A stretch of 64,000 bases of DNA, from NCBI RefSeq assembly GCF_011927955.1, contig NZ_JAATJN010000001.1, positions 3,286,001 to 3,350,000 of the forward strand, in the 5' to 3' direction. Shown here piece after piece: positions 1-9,154 of the stretch (positions are counted from its first letter, which is position 1; each line of letters opens with the position of its first letter). The position numbers and the translations under genes were made by a program. The notes below the pieces were generated by a model. The model did not search any database and was not told where the DNA came from. It worked only from the letters and a program-made list of their open reading frames with translations. Origin of the DNA: Brevibacterium marinum (GTDB taxonomy: Bacteria; Actinomycetota; Actinomycetes; Actinomycetales; Brevibacteriaceae).

Positions 1-1098
1 GGTGTGTCCAGCCAGCATCGCGGCATCGACGGTCACCCGGTCGTCGCTGAAGATGAAGTCCGGATCCGTGCGGACGAACCTGGCCAGGACCTCCCGGATG
101 CGCGCTTCGGCAGGATGACCGACGGCACCGGCCCGCACCTTCGTGATGCCGATGCGCATCTTCGACCTGATCGACTCGATCCGGTCGGTGCCGAGAAGTT
201 TGACGAGCCTCTGCAGTCCGATCGGGTCCCCTGCCGCCAGGACGAGGACCGTGTCTGCGGCGTCGAGAGCCGCCCGGGTCGCACAGTGGCGGTCGTAGAA
301 GGGATCGGCGAAGTCGTCGTCGGGATCGATCCGGTCGGAGACGTCGACGATGACGAAGTCGAACATCTTCGCCAGACGAGCCAGCACCGCAGTGAGCACG
401 GAGGCGCGCACCTCCGGCCACCTATCGGGTCGGGTCAGTCCGGTCACGGCATGGAAGTCCTCGCGGATCGTGGCGTGGGGAAGGCCGGAGATGTCCGACG
501 GCGGGGTCTTCTCCGTCTCGAGCCGACACAGACTCGCCAGATGCGCCGATTCCTCCGTCAGTCCCAGTGTGGTGGCCACCATCGCGGCCACCGTGTCGGC
601 ATCGACGATGACGCTGCGGTGACCCTGTCTGGCCCCGTGATCGCCGAGGTTGACCGCGGTCAGCGTTCGCCCGGGAGAGGAACCTGTGCCCCACACCGTG
701 ACGATGCGGCCCTGTCCGCGGCCGGACCCCGGCGGAGTGCTCGGGCGGGGAGGCACGACGGTGGAATCGCGGGTGTCGGCGAGGGATTGGGCGACCGTGG
801 AAGCATCGGCGGTCGAGGGGACGGTGCGGTCGATGCCCAGGGCCGCCAACGCCTCGGCGTCGTTGCCGAATCCGAGCACCGAGGTGCCCGTGGAGCCGAT
901 CGCAGCGATGACGTCGAAGTCCAGTCCCGGGAAGTACTGGCCGACGATGACGACGTCGGCGCTGCCCGTCCGGCACAGCGCGAGGAGTTCGACCTCATCT
1001 GCGGGTCGGGCGACGATGGTGACCTCGTCGACCTCGCTGAGGAGTTCGAAGAGAATGAGGTCGAACTCGAAGTCGACTGCGAGGAGAACCTGGGTCAT
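1..1098 (-). CDS. CpaE-like MinD/ParA-family ATPase, partial
   Basis: The first 366 codons are visible and the C-terminus lies beyond the left edge. Residues 1-95 look like the receiver-like N-domain of CpaE/TadZ proteins, with alternating hydrophobic strands. A Ser/Pro/Gly-rich linker (about 110-130) follows, then a P-loop domain with a deviant Walker A, GTGSSPGRT at about 137-145, and a VDADTV strand near 165. Arg replaces the usual P-loop Lys before Thr, as in other SPGRT-type members. CpaE/TadZ proteins position Tad pilus machinery at the membrane, but no pilus ATPase or pilin gene is visible here, so that role is only inferred. The start overlaps the stop of the SAF gene (ATGA), so the two are translationally coupled. 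Confidence 0.8.
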   Translation of the reverse strand, partial: MTQVLLAVDFEFDLILFELLSEVDEVTIVARPADEVELLALCRTGSADVVIVGQYFPGLDFDVIAAIGSTGTSVLGFGNDAEALAALGIDRTVPSTADASTVAQSLADTRDSTVVPPRPSTPPGSGRGQGRIVTVWGTGSSPGRTLTAVNLGDHGARQGHRSVIVDADTVAAMVATTLGLTEESAHLASLCRLETEKTPPSDISGLPHATIREDFHAVTGLTRPDRWPEVRASVLTAVLARLAKMFDFVIVDVSDRIDPDDDFADPFYDRHCATRAALDAADTVLVLAAGDPIGLQRLVKLLGTDRIESIRSKMRIGITKVRAGAVGHPAEARIREVLARFVRTDPDFIFSDDRVTVDAAMLAGHT

Positions 1099-1745
1099 GA
1101 CTGTTCGCTCTCGGCTTCGACCTGGGCGGGGGCACCGACGACGGAGAGCACGCTGCTGCCGTCGAGGGCGCCGAGGACGTCGGAGAGTTCAGAACTTGCG
1201 ACGAAGACCTCGATTCGGGCGCCATCGCCGACGCCGAAGCTGCCCACCTCGCGGGAGATGTTCGAGACCGGGGCAGACGCCACGATCTGCTTCGGATCGA
1301 TGCCTTCGTCGTCGAGCCCCTGCGACTCCGGCTGCGCCCAGACGTCGACCAGGCTGCCGGTGTCGACGACGGAGGGAACGGAACCGGCGACGTCGATGGC
1401 GACGATCCTTCCCTCGAGGTCTGCGACCGGTGCCAGCGCGGAGGCGGGAAGCAGTTCTCCCGCTGCGATGACGGCCCGCACGCTCGTCCCTTCGGGCACC
1501 CCGGAACCGGCCGCCAGGTACTTCTCGCCGATGTCGGCGAGATTGACCTCGGCCACCGTGAGGTCCTCAGCGGTGAGCACCTGCCCGGGGACCAGCGGCG
1601 TCGCGGTCGCCCACACCCGTGTGGTGGCGTTCGCCGCATTGATGAGCAGATAGGTCGCGACCATCGCCGCGACGACCAGGACCGCTCCGACGAGCAGCCG
1701 GGCATCGGTCCACTTCGGTCGGCGTATTCGTTTCGAGAGCTCCAT
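1095..1745 (-). CDS. SAF domain (CpaB/RcpC-like) membrane-anchored protein
   Basis: 216 aa. A short basic N-terminus is followed by one transmembrane helix (about residues 15-35) and an extracytoplasmic SAF domain (about 45-110) with the typical ATPLVPGQVLTAEDL start. The rest is a variable, acidic domain. SAF proteins of the CpaB/RcpC group belong to Flp/Tad pilus systems, but stand-alone SAF proteins of unknown role are common in actinobacteria. I chose the ATG at 1745 because GGAG lies 5 nt upstream and the membrane anchor then starts near the N-terminus; an in-frame extension to 1856 is possible but unlike the family. It precedes and overlaps the CpaE-like gene and is divergent from the HTH gene. 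Confidence 0.8.
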   Translation of the reverse strand: MELSKRIRRPKWTDARLLVGAVLVVAAMVATYLLINAANATTRVWATATPLVPGQVLTAEDLTVAEVNLADIGEKYLAAGSGVPEGTSVRAVIAAGELLPASALAPVADLEGRIVAIDVAGSVPSVVDTGSLVDVWAQPESQGLDDEGIDPKQIVASAPVSNISREVGSFGVGDGARIEVFVASSELSDVLGALDGSSVLSVVGAPAQVEAESEQS

Positions 1746-1885
1746 TGCATCTCCAGCGTCGGAAAATTTCCCATGACAAGAACTGTTTCTGAGTGATAGT
1801 ATTGAACACCAAACGAGGTCAAAGCAATGGTTTTGGCAAAAATAGTCAACAAGCAATCAGTCACCTGGAATGAGAAAGGGCCCTC
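1746..1885. promoter_or_regulatory. AT-rich divergent intergenic region, SAF/HTH promoters
   Basis: This 140-bp gap is clearly richer in A+T than the flanking genes. For the leftward SAF gene there is TTGACC (minus, 1822-1817) and TACTAT (1801-1796), with a short 15-bp spacer, so the match is weak. For the rightward HTH gene an AAAGGG ribosome-binding site lies 6 nt before its ATG. I could not fix its promoter. Confidence 0.35.
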
Positions 1886-2107
1886 ATGGTCGTCGAAAAT
1901 CGCTTCCTGCCGCTCACCGACGTGGCCGATCTGCTCAATGTCTCGATCGCCCAGGCGCGCGCTCTGGTCCGCACCGGAGACCTGCGTGCCATCAAGGTCG
2001 GCGGACGCGGGCAGTGGCGCGTGGAGAAGACCGAGATCGAGGCGTACATCCAGCGGATGTACGAACGCACCGAGCACGAGATCAAGACCGGCTCGCTCGA
2101 CGACTGA
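1886..2107 (+). CDS. BldC/excisionase-type helix-turn-helix protein
   Basis: 73 aa, almost entirely one winged HTH of the MerR/excisionase fold. LTDVADLLNVSIAQARALV forms the HTH, and the segment around IKVGGRGQWRVEKTEIEAYI is the wing and closing helix typical of excisionase-family and BldC-like proteins. There is no integrase or other mobile gene nearby, so a regulatory role is more likely than excision. It is divergent from the SAF/CpaE-like pair and may regulate it. The ATG has AAAGGG 6 nt upstream. Family assignment is secure, but the target is not known. Confidence 0.85.
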   Translation: MVVENRFLPLTDVADLLNVSIAQARALVRTGDLRAIKVGGRGQWRVEKTEIEAYIQRMYERTEHEIKTGSLDD

Positions 2108-2204
2108 GGCTCGGACGCCCGAGGGCCCTCGCGACCGAGCTGCGAAGAGGCTCTCTCGCTCCGGTTCGCCCTTCGAGGCGTCGCGACCTACCTGGCTCCG
2201 TGGT

Positions 2205-2723
2205 CTATGAGTCGAATGGGTTGACTCGAGTCTGCACGAGTGCGATCGACTGGAGGGGTACGATTCTGCCCGCGATCTCAATGTAGTCGGACGCGACCAT
2301 ATCGGCGCGCCCCCGGATCGCTCCTCCCTCACCGGTCAGTTCGAGCACGACCTCTTCGCGTTCGGCGGCCAGTCGCCGCAGCGCCGACGCCATTCCCAGA
2401 CGCTCCAGCGGGCCGGCCTCGTGCATGTGCCGCCTGGACCGAGTGCGCAGCTCTCGGATGCGCTCGATCGCCACCACTGCCGTTTCGGTGCCGGAGAGCA
2501 CGAAGATGCCTCGGCCCAGAAATACGGCCGTGCCGGATACCTCGCGTCCGGCGACGACGATCTGCACGGGTTGGCCGATGGCGCCTCGCATCCGCTCGAG
2601 CAGGGTTCGCTCTGCGGCGTGGGCAGCGATTTCTTCGCCGAGTTCGCCTCTCCGGGCATGTGTCTGGCGAGATGCGTGCATCGCCTCCACATCCGACAGG
2701 AGAGCGTCGATCCGATCGTCCAT
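2205..2723 (-). CDS. conserved hypothetical protein (helical N-part, beta-rich C-part)
   Basis: 172 aa from the ATG at 2723 (an upstream in-frame ATG at 2771 would add 16 residues). Residues 1-50 are helical and charged (MDDRIDALLSDVEAMHASRQ). Residues 55-165 are rich in short valine/isoleucine strands, for example VQIVVAGREVSG and YIEIAGRIVPL, suggesting small beta-barrel modules such as those that bind RNA or ligands. I see no signal peptide, membrane helix or catalytic motif, and I cannot assign a function. It is divergent from the LysM gene and convergent with the HTH gene. Codon usage matches its neighbours, so I take it as a real gene. Confidence 0.65.
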   Translation of the reverse strand: MDDRIDALLSDVEAMHASRQTHARRGELGEEIAAHAAERTLLERMRGAIGQPVQIVVAGREVSGTAVFLGRGIFVLSGTETAVVAIERIRELRTRSRRHMHEAGPLERLGMASALRRLAAEREEVVLELTGEGGAIRGRADMVASDYIEIAGRIVPLQSIALVQTRVNPFDS

Positions 2724-2810
2724 GCTCAGAAGCCTGCCGGAGTCGGCAGCCACACGCAAGAGTCGCAGCACCGGTAAACATAACTACACGACAGTATTTA
2801 GATTCATCTA

Positions 2811-2840
2811 TTGACAACAAATAGCATCCAAATGCATCAT
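2811..2840 (+). promoter_or_regulatory. candidate sigma-A promoter of the LysM gene
   Basis: A perfect -35 hexamer TTGACA (2811-2816) is followed after 18 bp by CATCAT (2835-2840), a 4/6 match to the -10 consensus. A start near 2847 would give a leader of about 25 nt before the ATG at 2872. The surrounding 2772-2871 gap is AT-rich and also serves the divergent gene at 2723. Confidence 0.4.
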
Positions 2841-2871
2841 TGAGTGACGTTTCCAATGAAGGGCGTCTCTC

Positions 2872-3735
2872 ATGTATCTGTTGATATCCTGCACCATTTC
2901 ATGGCTGTGTCTGCTCGGGGCATTCATCACCACGTGGACTGCGCTGCCCGCGCCACGAAGCACGAGTGACGTCGCTGTCATCATGGTCGTCGGCACCTCT
3001 GCGCTGCTGTTCTCCCGACACGGTCTGACATCTGTGCTGACGCTGCTGATCAGACTCCTCCCCAGCGGTCACCTGCGGACCGTGATCATCAGGTCGGTGC
3101 TGCGCGCGGTTCCCACGCTTCTGCGATCGAGCGTTCTCGCCGCCGTATCGGCAAGCGTCGCCGTCCACGCGGGTCATGCCTCTCCCCTGCCCTCCGATGG
3201 ATCCACGGGGGCAGAGCAGGTCGCGACAGCACCATCGTCGGCACGGGCCGAATCCGCGCCCGACCCGGGATGGCCCACGGCGGTCCCGGACGATTCGCCC
3301 CCGGATCCCGGCTGGCCCTCCGTCCCGCCGGTCGAGGAATCCACACCCCCGCCCGACCACGGTTCCTCGCCCGAGCACGACAACCCATCCGACGACGCCA
3401 CGGCTCCCGAGACCGACGGTTCCTCCTCTGAAGCCGACGATTCTTCGTCTGATGCCGACGGTTCCTCCCCTGGTGCCGATGATTCTTCGTCAAGTGCCGA
3501 CGATACCGACGATTCGACGGAGGAACGACCCGGTTCCCCCGGCCCGGGACACGACGACGTGACGGTCCACATCGTCGGTGCCGGCGAGAGTCTGTGGTCG
3601 ATCGCTGCGAGCCGAGCCTCTCCCGATGCGAACACTCAGGACACTGTCGAACAGATCTACTCAGCCAACCGGGACGTCATCGGTGCGAATCCGAACCTCA
3701 TCATGCCCGGACAACGATTGGAGATTCAGCCATGA
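2872..3735 (+). CDS. membrane-anchored LysM-domain protein
   Basis: 287 aa. The N-terminal half has hydrophobic segments at about 1-20, 35-65 and 80-105, followed by an extracytoplasmic Pro/Ser/Asp-rich linker (about 105-225). The C-terminus is one LysM domain (about 225-287) with HIVGAGESLWSIA and PNLIMPGQRLEI, the hallmark ends of the fold that binds the glycan backbone of peptidoglycan. The protein probably tethers to or senses the wall. Its linker contains a 21-bp in-frame repeat array. Its stop overlaps the ATG of the next gene (ATGA), so the two are coupled. GAAGGG lies 8 nt before the ATG. Partner and function are unknown. Confidence 0.8.
   Translation: MYLLISCTISWLCLLGAFITTWTALPAPRSTSDVAVIMVVGTSALLFSRHGLTSVLTLLIRLLPSGHLRTVIIRSVLRAVPTLLRSSVLAAVSASVAVHAGHASPLPSDGSTGAEQVATAPSSARAESAPDPGWPTAVPDDSPPDPGWPSVPPVEESTPPPDHGSSPEHDNPSDDATAPETDGSSSEADDSSSDADGSSPGADDSSSSADDTDDSTEERPGSPGPGHDDVTVHIVGAGESLWSIAASRASPDANTQDTVEQIYSANRDVIGANPNLIMPGQRLEIQP
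3415..3498 (+). repeat. four 21-bp tandem repeats in the LysM protein linker
   Basis: Four 7-codon units encode DGSSSEA, DDSSSDA, DGSSPGA and DDSSSSA. Alternate units are the most alike, so a 42-bp unit probably duplicated. The period is a multiple of three and keeps the frame. Confidence 0.85.
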
Positions 3736-4304
3736 CCGCCCCACTTGTTCTCTCGCGTCCACAGCCGGCGGCGCCGCCGCACCGATCCCGATCGCCGCAC
3801 CACCGGCTCACAGATCCGCCCGACGGCAGGCAGCCCAGCAACGACGGGCATGGCAGCGACAGCAGGCAGCCCGGCGACGGCGGGCATAGCAGCGGCCACG
3901 GCGGTGGAGCCACTGCGGAGAAGGCCGATGAAGACAGCAACGATCCTGTCAGACGTGACGAGGGACGCATCGCCGCCACCGCGACTTCGTTGGCGGTGGC
4001 CTGCCTGGAGATCTTCTCCGGCATCCGGCGCAGTGATTCGATCTCCCGGTGGGTCGACCGGACGCTGTTGGACAAGATCGATCAGCGCGCTCAGCTGCGA
4101 GCCGAAGTCGCACCGGCCAGACCGATCGGCGAGCTCGGAACATCGCGCACCCTGCAGGCGGGCAATGCTCGAGTCTGTCGCGTCACCGAGTCCGTCGCCG
4201 AAGTCACTGTCGTCGTCCGCACCAGGAACCGCTTCCGGGCGGTGGCAATTCGCTTGGAACTGCTCACCACCCGGTGGACGATGACTGCGCTGCAGACGAT
4301 GTGA
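3732..4304 (+). CDS. Rv3235-family protein
   Basis: 190 aa. The N-terminal 75 residues are low complexity (His, Gly, Asp, Pro) and contain a duplicated 12-codon unit. Residues 80-190 form the conserved part, a helix (IAATATSLAVACLEIFSGIRR) followed by strands ending in RFRAVAIRLEL, as in the small Rv3235-type proteins that often lie beside secA in actinobacteria. No enzyme motif is visible and its function is not established. The start at 3732 overlaps the LysM stop by four bases (ATGA), which favours it over the in-frame ATG-like start further upstream. It is convergent with secA. Confidence 0.7.
   Translation: MTAPLVLSRPQPAAPPHRSRSPHHRLTDPPDGRQPSNDGHGSDSRQPGDGGHSSGHGGGATAEKADEDSNDPVRRDEGRIAATATSLAVACLEIFSGIRRSDSISRWVDRTLLDKIDQRAQLRAEVAPARPIGELGTSRTLQAGNARVCRVTESVAEVTVVVRTRNRFRAVAIRLELLTTRWTMTALQTM
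3826..3897 (+). repeat. two 36-bp tandem repeats in the Rv3235-family gene
   Basis: Units at 3826-3861 and 3862-3897 both begin GCAGGCAGCCC and encode 12 residues each (RQPSNDGHGSDS, RQPGDGGHSSGH). The duplication lies in the disordered N-terminus and preserves the frame. Confidence 0.85.
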
Positions 4305-4363
4305 GCGAATTGACGATCTGAAACCGTTCGACGACTCGGCCAGGTCTGTTCAGGCTGCGAGAG

Positions 4364-7060
4364 TCAGCTCTTCGCCTTCTTCTTCGCACGGCGCTGGGCA
4401 CGATTGGCCGGCTGCGCGGTCTGAGGGTCGTCGCCCTCGTCCTCGGACATTGACGACGAACCGTCCTCGGAAGGAGCGGACAGCTGCATCTTGGGCGTCG
4501 TGTGACGCAGCTCCTCCGCATCGACCTCGACCTCGGAGTCGTCCTCGGCATTGTCCTCGGACCGGTTCACGGTCACCTCCAGGGTGTTGGTCAGGCGGAC
4601 GACGTCCTCCCTGATCCCATCCTGCATGGTCTTGAACATGTCGAAGCCCTCACGCTGGTATTCGACCAGCGGGTCCTTCTGGGCCATGGCGCGCAGTCCG
4701 ATGCCGTTCTTCAGGTAGTCCATCTCATAGAGGTGTTCGCGCCAGCGTTTGTCGATGACGGAGAGGACGACGCGGCGTTCGAGCTCACGCGTGGCCTCTT
4801 CACCCAGGGTCTCTTCACGCTGCTGGTAGAAGACCCCGATATCCGACTGAACCTCCTGGTTGAGGCGGTTCTTCGAGAGGTTCCCCAGACCGCCGACCTC
4901 TTCGGCGAGATCCTCCGATGTGATCGAGGGCGAGTAGATCTTGCCCAACGCCTCGAACAGCTCATCGATCTTCCAGTCTTCGACCGGTCCCGTGGTCGCT
5001 TCGGCAACGTAGGCGTCGATGACCTCCTCACGGAACTTCGCGACCTGCTCCTCGAGATCGGCCCCGTCGAGGACGCTGCGCCGCTCATCGTAGATGACGG
5101 TGCGCTGCCGGTTGAGCACGTCATCGTATTTGAGGACGTTCTTGCGCTGTTCGGCGTTGCGCTGTTCGATCTGGGACTGAGCCGACAGGATGGCCCGGGA
5201 AACCATCTTCGATTCCAGCGGAACGTCATCGGGAACATTGGCGGTGGCCATGATCCTCTCGGCGGCACCGGAGCCGAACAGGCGCATCAGATCATCGGTC
5301 AGAGACAGATAGAAGCGGCTCTCCCCCGGGTCGCCCTGGCGCCCCGAACGACCCCTGAGCTGATTGTCGATGCGCCTGGATTCGTGCCGTTCGGTGCCGA
5401 GCACGTACAGCCCCCCGGCCTCGACGACCTCCTCGGCCTCGGACTTGACCCGCTTCTCCGCTGCCTTGAGCACGTCCTGCCACTCGGCTTCGTACTGCTC
5501 CGCGTCCTCCTGCGGGTCCAGACCGCGATTCTCCATCTCGGCGACCGCGATGAACTCGGCATTGCCGCCGAGCATGATGTCGGTACCGCGACCGGCCATG
5601 TTGGTGGCCACGGTCACTGCGCCCTTGCGGCCGGCCATCGCGACGATGGAGGCCTCACCCGCGTGGTTCTTCGCATTGAGCACCTCGTGGCGGATGCCGC
5701 GCTTCTTCAGCTGCTGGGACAGGTATTCGCTCTTCTCGACGCTGGTGGTGCCGACGAGGATCGGCTGCCCGTTCTCGTGGCGTTCGGCGATGTCGTCGAC
5801 GACGGCTTCGAATTTCGCGACCTCATGCTTGTACACGAGGTCCGACTGGTCGATGCGCTGCATCGGTTTGTTCGTCGGGATCGCAACCACGCCGAGCTTG
5901 TAGGTCGACATGAATTCCGCGGCCTCGGTCTCTGCGGTGCCGGTCATACCGGAGAGCTTCTCGTAGAGGCGGAAGAAGTTCTGCAGGGTGATCGTGGCCA
6001 AGGTCTGGTTCTCGGCCTGGACCTTGACGTTCTCCTTGGCCTCGATGGCCTGGTGCAGGCCCTCGTTGTAGCGGCGCCCCTTGAGCACGCGACCGGTGTG
6101 TTCGTCGACGATGAGGACCTCTCCGTCGAGGATCACATAGTCCTTGTCCTTCTTGAACAGCTCCTTGGCGCGGATCGCATTGTTGAGGAAGCTGATCAGC
6201 GGGGTGTTCTCCGCGTCGTAGAGGTTGCCGATGCCCAGGTAGTCCTCGACCCGCTCGATGCCGGGCTCGAGGATGCCCACGGTGCGCTTCTTCTCGTCGA
6301 CCTCGTAGTCGCGATCGGTCTTGAGACGTTTGACGACCTTGGCGAACTCGTCGTACCAGCGGTTCCCGTCGCCTTCGGCCGGTCCGGAGATGATGAGCGG
6401 GGTGCGGGCTTCGTCGATGAGGATCGAATCGACCTCGTCGACGATGGCGAACGCGTGTCCACGCTGCACGAGCTCCTCGGCCGACCAGGCCATGTTGTCG
6501 CGCAGGTAGTCGAAGCCGAATTCGTTGTTCGTGCCGTAGGTGACGTCGGCGGCGTATTGCTTGCGCCGGTTGTCCGAGGACATATTGGCCTGGATGCAGC
6601 CGGTCTCCATGCCGAGGAAGCGGAATACGCGACCCATGAGCTCGGACTGGTAGGTGGCCAGATAGTCGTTGACCGTGATGATGTGGACGGGGTCGCCCGT
6701 CAACGCGTTGAGATACGCCGGTGCCGTCGCCACGAGGGTCTTGCCCTCACCGGTCTTCATCTCGGCGATGTTGCCCGTGTGGAGAGCTGCTCCGCCCATG
6801 AGCTGAACGTCGAAGTGGCGCATGCCGAGGGTCCGACTCGACGCCTCACGGACGGCGGCGAATGCCTCCGCGAGCAGCGAGTCGAGGCTCTCGCCCTCCT
6901 GGTAGCGCTTCTTGAACCGATCGGTTTCCTCCCGAAGCTCAGCATCCGACATCTCGCTGAACTCCTCGGACAGCGCGTTGATCGCATCCGTGTACTGGCG
7001 GAGCTTCTTCAGCGTGCGCCCCTCACCGGTGCGCAGAAGCTTCTCGAGGAAATTAGCCAC
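4364..7060 (-). CDS. secA: preprotein translocase ATPase SecA
   Basis: 898 aa from GTG at 7060, which has AGGAG 4 nt upstream and gives the usual N-terminus (v)[19 protein letters not shown]; an ATG at 7078 would add six residues and destroy that ribosome-binding site. SecA is the motor that drives unfolded preproteins through SecYEG. Visible are the Walker [10 protein letters not shown] (near residue 100), the DEAD-type [15 protein letters not shown] (near 210), the cross-linking and helicase regions, and [12 protein letters not shown] of motor domain 2. The C-terminus is acidic, then basic ([12 protein letters not shown]), and lacks the zinc-binding CxCx8CH/C tail, which fits actinobacterial SecA1. 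It is convergent with the Rv3235-family gene. Confidence 0.97.
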   Translation of the reverse strand: MANFLEKLLRTGEGRTLKKLRQYTDAINALSEEFSEMSDAELREETDRFKKRYQEGESLDSLLAEAFAAVREASSRTLGMRHFDVQLMGGAALHTGNIAEMKTGEGKTLVATAPAYLNALTGDPVHIITVNDYLATYQSELMGRVFRFLGMETGCIQANMSSDNRRKQYAADVTYGTNNEFGFDYLRDNMAWSAEELVQRGHAFAIVDEVDSILIDEARTPLIISGPAEGDGNRWYDEFAKVVKRLKTDRDYEVDEKKRTVGILEPGIERVEDYLGIGNLYDAENTPLISFLNNAIRAKELFKKDKDYVILDGEVLIVDEHTGRVLKGRRYNEGLHQAIEAKENVKVQAENQTLATITLQNFFRLYEKLSGMTGTAETEAAEFMSTYKLGVVAIPTNKPMQRIDQSDLVYKHEVAKFEAVVDDIAERHENGQPILVGTTSVEKSEYLSQQLKKRGIRHEVLNAKNHAGEASIVAMAGRKGAVTVATNMAGRGTDIMLGGNAEFIAVAEMENRGLDPQEDAEQYEAEWQDVLKAAEKRVKSEAEEVVEAGGLYVLGTERHESRRIDNQLRGRSGRQGDPGESRFYLSLTDDLMRLFGSGAAERIMATANVPDDVPLESKMVSRAILSAQSQIEQRNAEQRKNVLKYDDVLNRQRTVIYDERRSVLDGADLEEQVAKFREEVIDAYVAEATTGPVEDWKIDELFEALGKIYSPSITSEDLAEEVGGLGNLSKNRLNQEVQSDIGVFYQQREETLGEEATRELERRVVLSVIDKRWREHLYEMDYLKNGIGLRAMAQKDPLVEYQREGFDMFKTMQDGIREDVVRLTNTLEVTVNRSEDNAEDDSEVEVDAEELRHTTPKMQLSAPSEDGSSSMSEDEGDDPQTAQPANRAQRRAKKKAKS

Positions 7061-7105
7061 TTTTCTCCTAATCGGCATGGAATGCCTGACAACGACTCGG
7101 ACGAC

Positions 7106-7111
7106 TCTATA
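7106..7111 (-). promoter_or_regulatory. candidate secA -10 element
   Basis: On the minus strand TATAGA lies about 45 nt before the GTG start in a short AT-rich stretch. TTGCCA lies just upstream but with a spacer too short to be a convincing -35. A leader of about 40 nt is predicted. Confidence 0.4.
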
Positions 7112-7115
7112 TTCC

Positions 7116-8357
7116 CTAGCTTAATGGCAAGTGAGTACCTGCCATATCCACAGCGTCCAATGAGAGCCATTTCGCCATTTCGCACAGCTCAGCTGCCAGG
7201 TCCTCCTCGTGCTCTTGACCGGGTTCCCACGTCACTTTGAGCGCGCGCAGGGTGTTCGCCGCCCGGTCCCGATGCAGATCGACTCGACCGACGAGACGCT
7301 CGCCGAGGAGGAAGGGCAGCACGTAGTACCCGTGCACTCGGTCCTTGGCCGGGGTGTAGATCTCGATCCGGTAACGGAAGTCGAAGAGCCACTCGATTCG
7401 GGGCCGGTAGAAGACCAATGGGTCGAACGGTGCCAGGAGGGCCCTGGCCGCGACCGTTCGAGGGGTCTTCGCCGCATGCCATTTCAGTGCTCGTGTGCCG
7501 TCGACGTCGACTTCGATGAGCTCGCCCGAGGAGATCAGCGAGGTGATCGCCTCATCGGTCGGCGCCCGCCGCTGCCGGAAGTAGTCGGCCAGGCAGTCGG
7601 GTCGGGCGATGCCCAGCGCTCGCGCCGCGATCCGGGTCAGTTCGAGCACATTGTCGGCGGTGCCAGAGACGCCGCGCGGCCTCTGCGCCTCAGGATCGAG
7701 TCCGAGCTCAGGATGGGAGTCCGTGCCGTAGGAGAGCTCCGTGCTCGGCAGGTCCGGACTGACGTCGCCCGGCAGGGCGTAGATGCGTTCGAAGTGATCG
7801 TTGCGTCCCGCGGCGCTGATGATGCCGCCGGCGAAGAGCGATTCGAGGGCGATCTTGACCTGGCTGGGGTTCCATCCCCAATGGCCTCGATTGCGTTCGG
7901 GGATCTCATGGTCGACGAGGTCCGCGACCGCCCGAGCCGACTTGGGCCCCGACCCCAGGACGACGAGGACCGACTCCTGCAGGGCGCGGAAGGCCGGACC
8001 GGTCTCGGGATGGCGCTGACCGAAGTCATTGCGCCACCATTCGGCCCTGCTCCGTTCGAAGTGCCGCCAGGTCTCGGGTGGGACGAAGGCCGCGGCATGG
8101 GCCCAGTACTCGACGCCCATGCGGGGCGCCGAGTAGAAGAGCCGATCGAGGGCCTCGCGCGGGTAGGGCCCCAACCGCGAGAAGTACGGCAGGTAGTGCG
8201 CGCGGACCACGCGGGAGACCGAATCGATCTGAGTCAGCCCCATTCTGTCGAACGTCGACTTCAGATGCCGCGCCGTCACCTGTGACGGACGGGCCCTGTC
8301 GAGCCCCGTCGCCGCGATCGCCGTTCTGCGCGCCGCCGAGAGAGTCATCTTCTGCAT
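7116..8357 (-). CDS. YcaQ/DUF1006-like winged-helix protein
   Basis: 413 aa. It begins with a winged-helix-type segment ([20 protein letters not shown]) and carries the features of the YcaQ/AlkX family: [22 protein letters not shown] near residue 50, [13 protein letters not shown] near 95, and a C-terminal [63 protein letters not shown] module (read in pieces). Characterised relatives are DNA glycosylases that unhook interstrand crosslinks, so DNA-damage repair is the likely role. The QxD-type active site was not checked residue by residue. Start 8357 is supported by a -10 element exactly six bases upstream. Confidence 0.8.
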   Translation of the reverse strand: MQKMTLSAARRTAIAATGLDRARPSQVTARHLKSTFDRMGLTQIDSVSRVVRAHYLPYFSRLGPYPREALDRLFYSAPRMGVEYWAHAAAFVPPETWRHFERSRAEWWRNDFGQRHPETGPAFRALQESVLVVLGSGPKSARAVADLVDHEIPERNRGHWGWNPSQVKIALESLFAGGIISAAGRNDHFERIYALPGDVSPDLPSTELSYGTDSHPELGLDPEAQRPRGVSGTADNVLELTRIAARALGIARPDCLADYFRQRRAPTDEAITSLISSGELIEVDVDGTRALKWHAAKTPRTVAARALLAPFDPLVFYRPRIEWLFDFRYRIEIYTPAKDRVHGYYVLPFLLGERLVGRVDLHRDRAANTLRALKVTWEPGQEHEEDLAAELCEMAKWLSLDAVDMAGTHLPLS

Positions 8358-8363
8358 GGCCCC

Positions 8364-8369
8364 ACAGTA
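8364..8369 (-). promoter_or_regulatory. -10 element TACTGT, leaderless start of the YcaQ-like gene
   Basis: TACTGT ends 6 nt before the ATG at 8357. Transcription would begin at or next to the A of the start codon. No good ribosome-binding site is present. Confidence 0.5.
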
Positions 8370-8524
8370 GGCCACGCCCCTGACGCGGGCATCGAAGTCC
8401 GTCCATCCGGCCGAGACGAATCGGCCGATCGGCCGAAGTCGCCCAGGCACCTGCCCGGAAGGATGGACGACGTCATAGCGAACCCCACCGATCAACGAAC
8501 CCATCGAAGGAGCACGTACACCTC

Positions 8525-9091
8525 ATGAAGAAGGCCATCATCGCCCTCACCTCCGTCCTCTGCATCATCGCGGCCGCCATCGGCGCGCTCTTCGTCTGGG
8601 AGCATCAGTCGAAACTGGCGCTCGAGGCGCAGGTCGCGGACTACCTCGAAGCCTGCGACACCGATGCCTCGGCCATCGACGTCCACGGCCGCCCCTACAT
8701 CCTGTACGCCATGGGAGATTCCGTCGATCTCACCTATGTCGATCTCGGACTGCGGGACGGGACGAACAAGGATCAGCTCCTCGTCCACCGCCTCAGCGGA
8801 GGCCACGCCGACCGGTTGACCCGTTTCGTCACCTTCGACCATCCGGCAGGAGACGTCGATCCGATCGAACGTGCGAACGGATCGTTCACGGACTCCGCGA
8901 TGATCGACGGCTCGAAGGTCACCTTCTCCGCAGCCGTCGCCGACCGCAGTCTGCAGGTCACCGGCAACGGACGACCAGCCGGTGAGATCGACGTCGAACA
9001 GGACGTCACGGTCAAAGGCACCGCAGTCACGGACACCGGTGTGGTCGTCGAACTCGAATACGACTCCCTCGACTGCGGAACTGCGGCCTGA
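8525..9091 (+). CDS. LmeA-like (DUF2993) lipid-binding protein, membrane-anchored
   Basis: 188 aa. One N-terminal hydrophobic segment (about 4-24: KKAIIALTSVLCIIAAAIGA) acts as signal or anchor. After it, SAIDVHGRPYILYAMGDSVDLTYVDLGL matches the start of the DUF2993 fold, whose mycobacterial member LmeA binds phosphatidylinositol in the periplasm and affects lipomannan. The C-terminal half has alternating polar/apolar strands consistent with the same beta-rich fold. It is short for the family. It lies just upstream of a two-component system on the same strand. AAGGAG lies 12 nt before the ATG, which is rather far. Family call is probable, the ligand unknown. Confidence 0.55.
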   Translation: MKKAIIALTSVLCIIAAAIGALFVWEHQSKLALEAQVADYLEACDTDASAIDVHGRPYILYAMGDSVDLTYVDLGLRDGTNKDQLLVHRLSGGHADRLTRFVTFDHPAGDVDPIERANGSFTDSAMIDGSKVTFSAAVADRSLQVTGNGRPAGEIDVEQDVTVKGTAVTDTGVVVELEYDSLDCGTAA

Positions 9092-9140
9092 TCCGCGGCC
9101 GGCGGCGACTGCACTCGCCTCGCCGAATCTCGGGCCTGAC

Positions 9141-9146
9141 TAGACT
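9141..9146 (+). promoter_or_regulatory. -10 element TAGACT, leaderless start of the sensor kinase
   Basis: TAGACT ends 8 nt before the ATG at 9155 and 2 nt before an alternative GTG at 9149. The spacing favours the ATG as the first transcribed codon. It supports independent transcription from the upstream LmeA-like gene. Confidence 0.5.
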
Positions 9147-9154
9147 GAGTGACG

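Noticed and set aside
4..1653. A 549-codon open frame opposite the CpaE-like and SAF genes
   Set aside because: The minus-strand frames carry the P-loop and SAF signatures; the plus frame has none and is a shadow.
1886..2107. An excisionase of a mobile element
   Set aside because: No integrase, attachment repeat or other mobile gene is nearby, so a BldC-like regulator is more likely.
4502..7240. A 912-codon open frame antisense to secA
   Set aside because: It lies fully opposite a highly conserved gene and reads as low-complexity Asp/Val/Leu-rich protein, as expected from GC-rich codon bias in the complementary frame. There are no recognisable domains.
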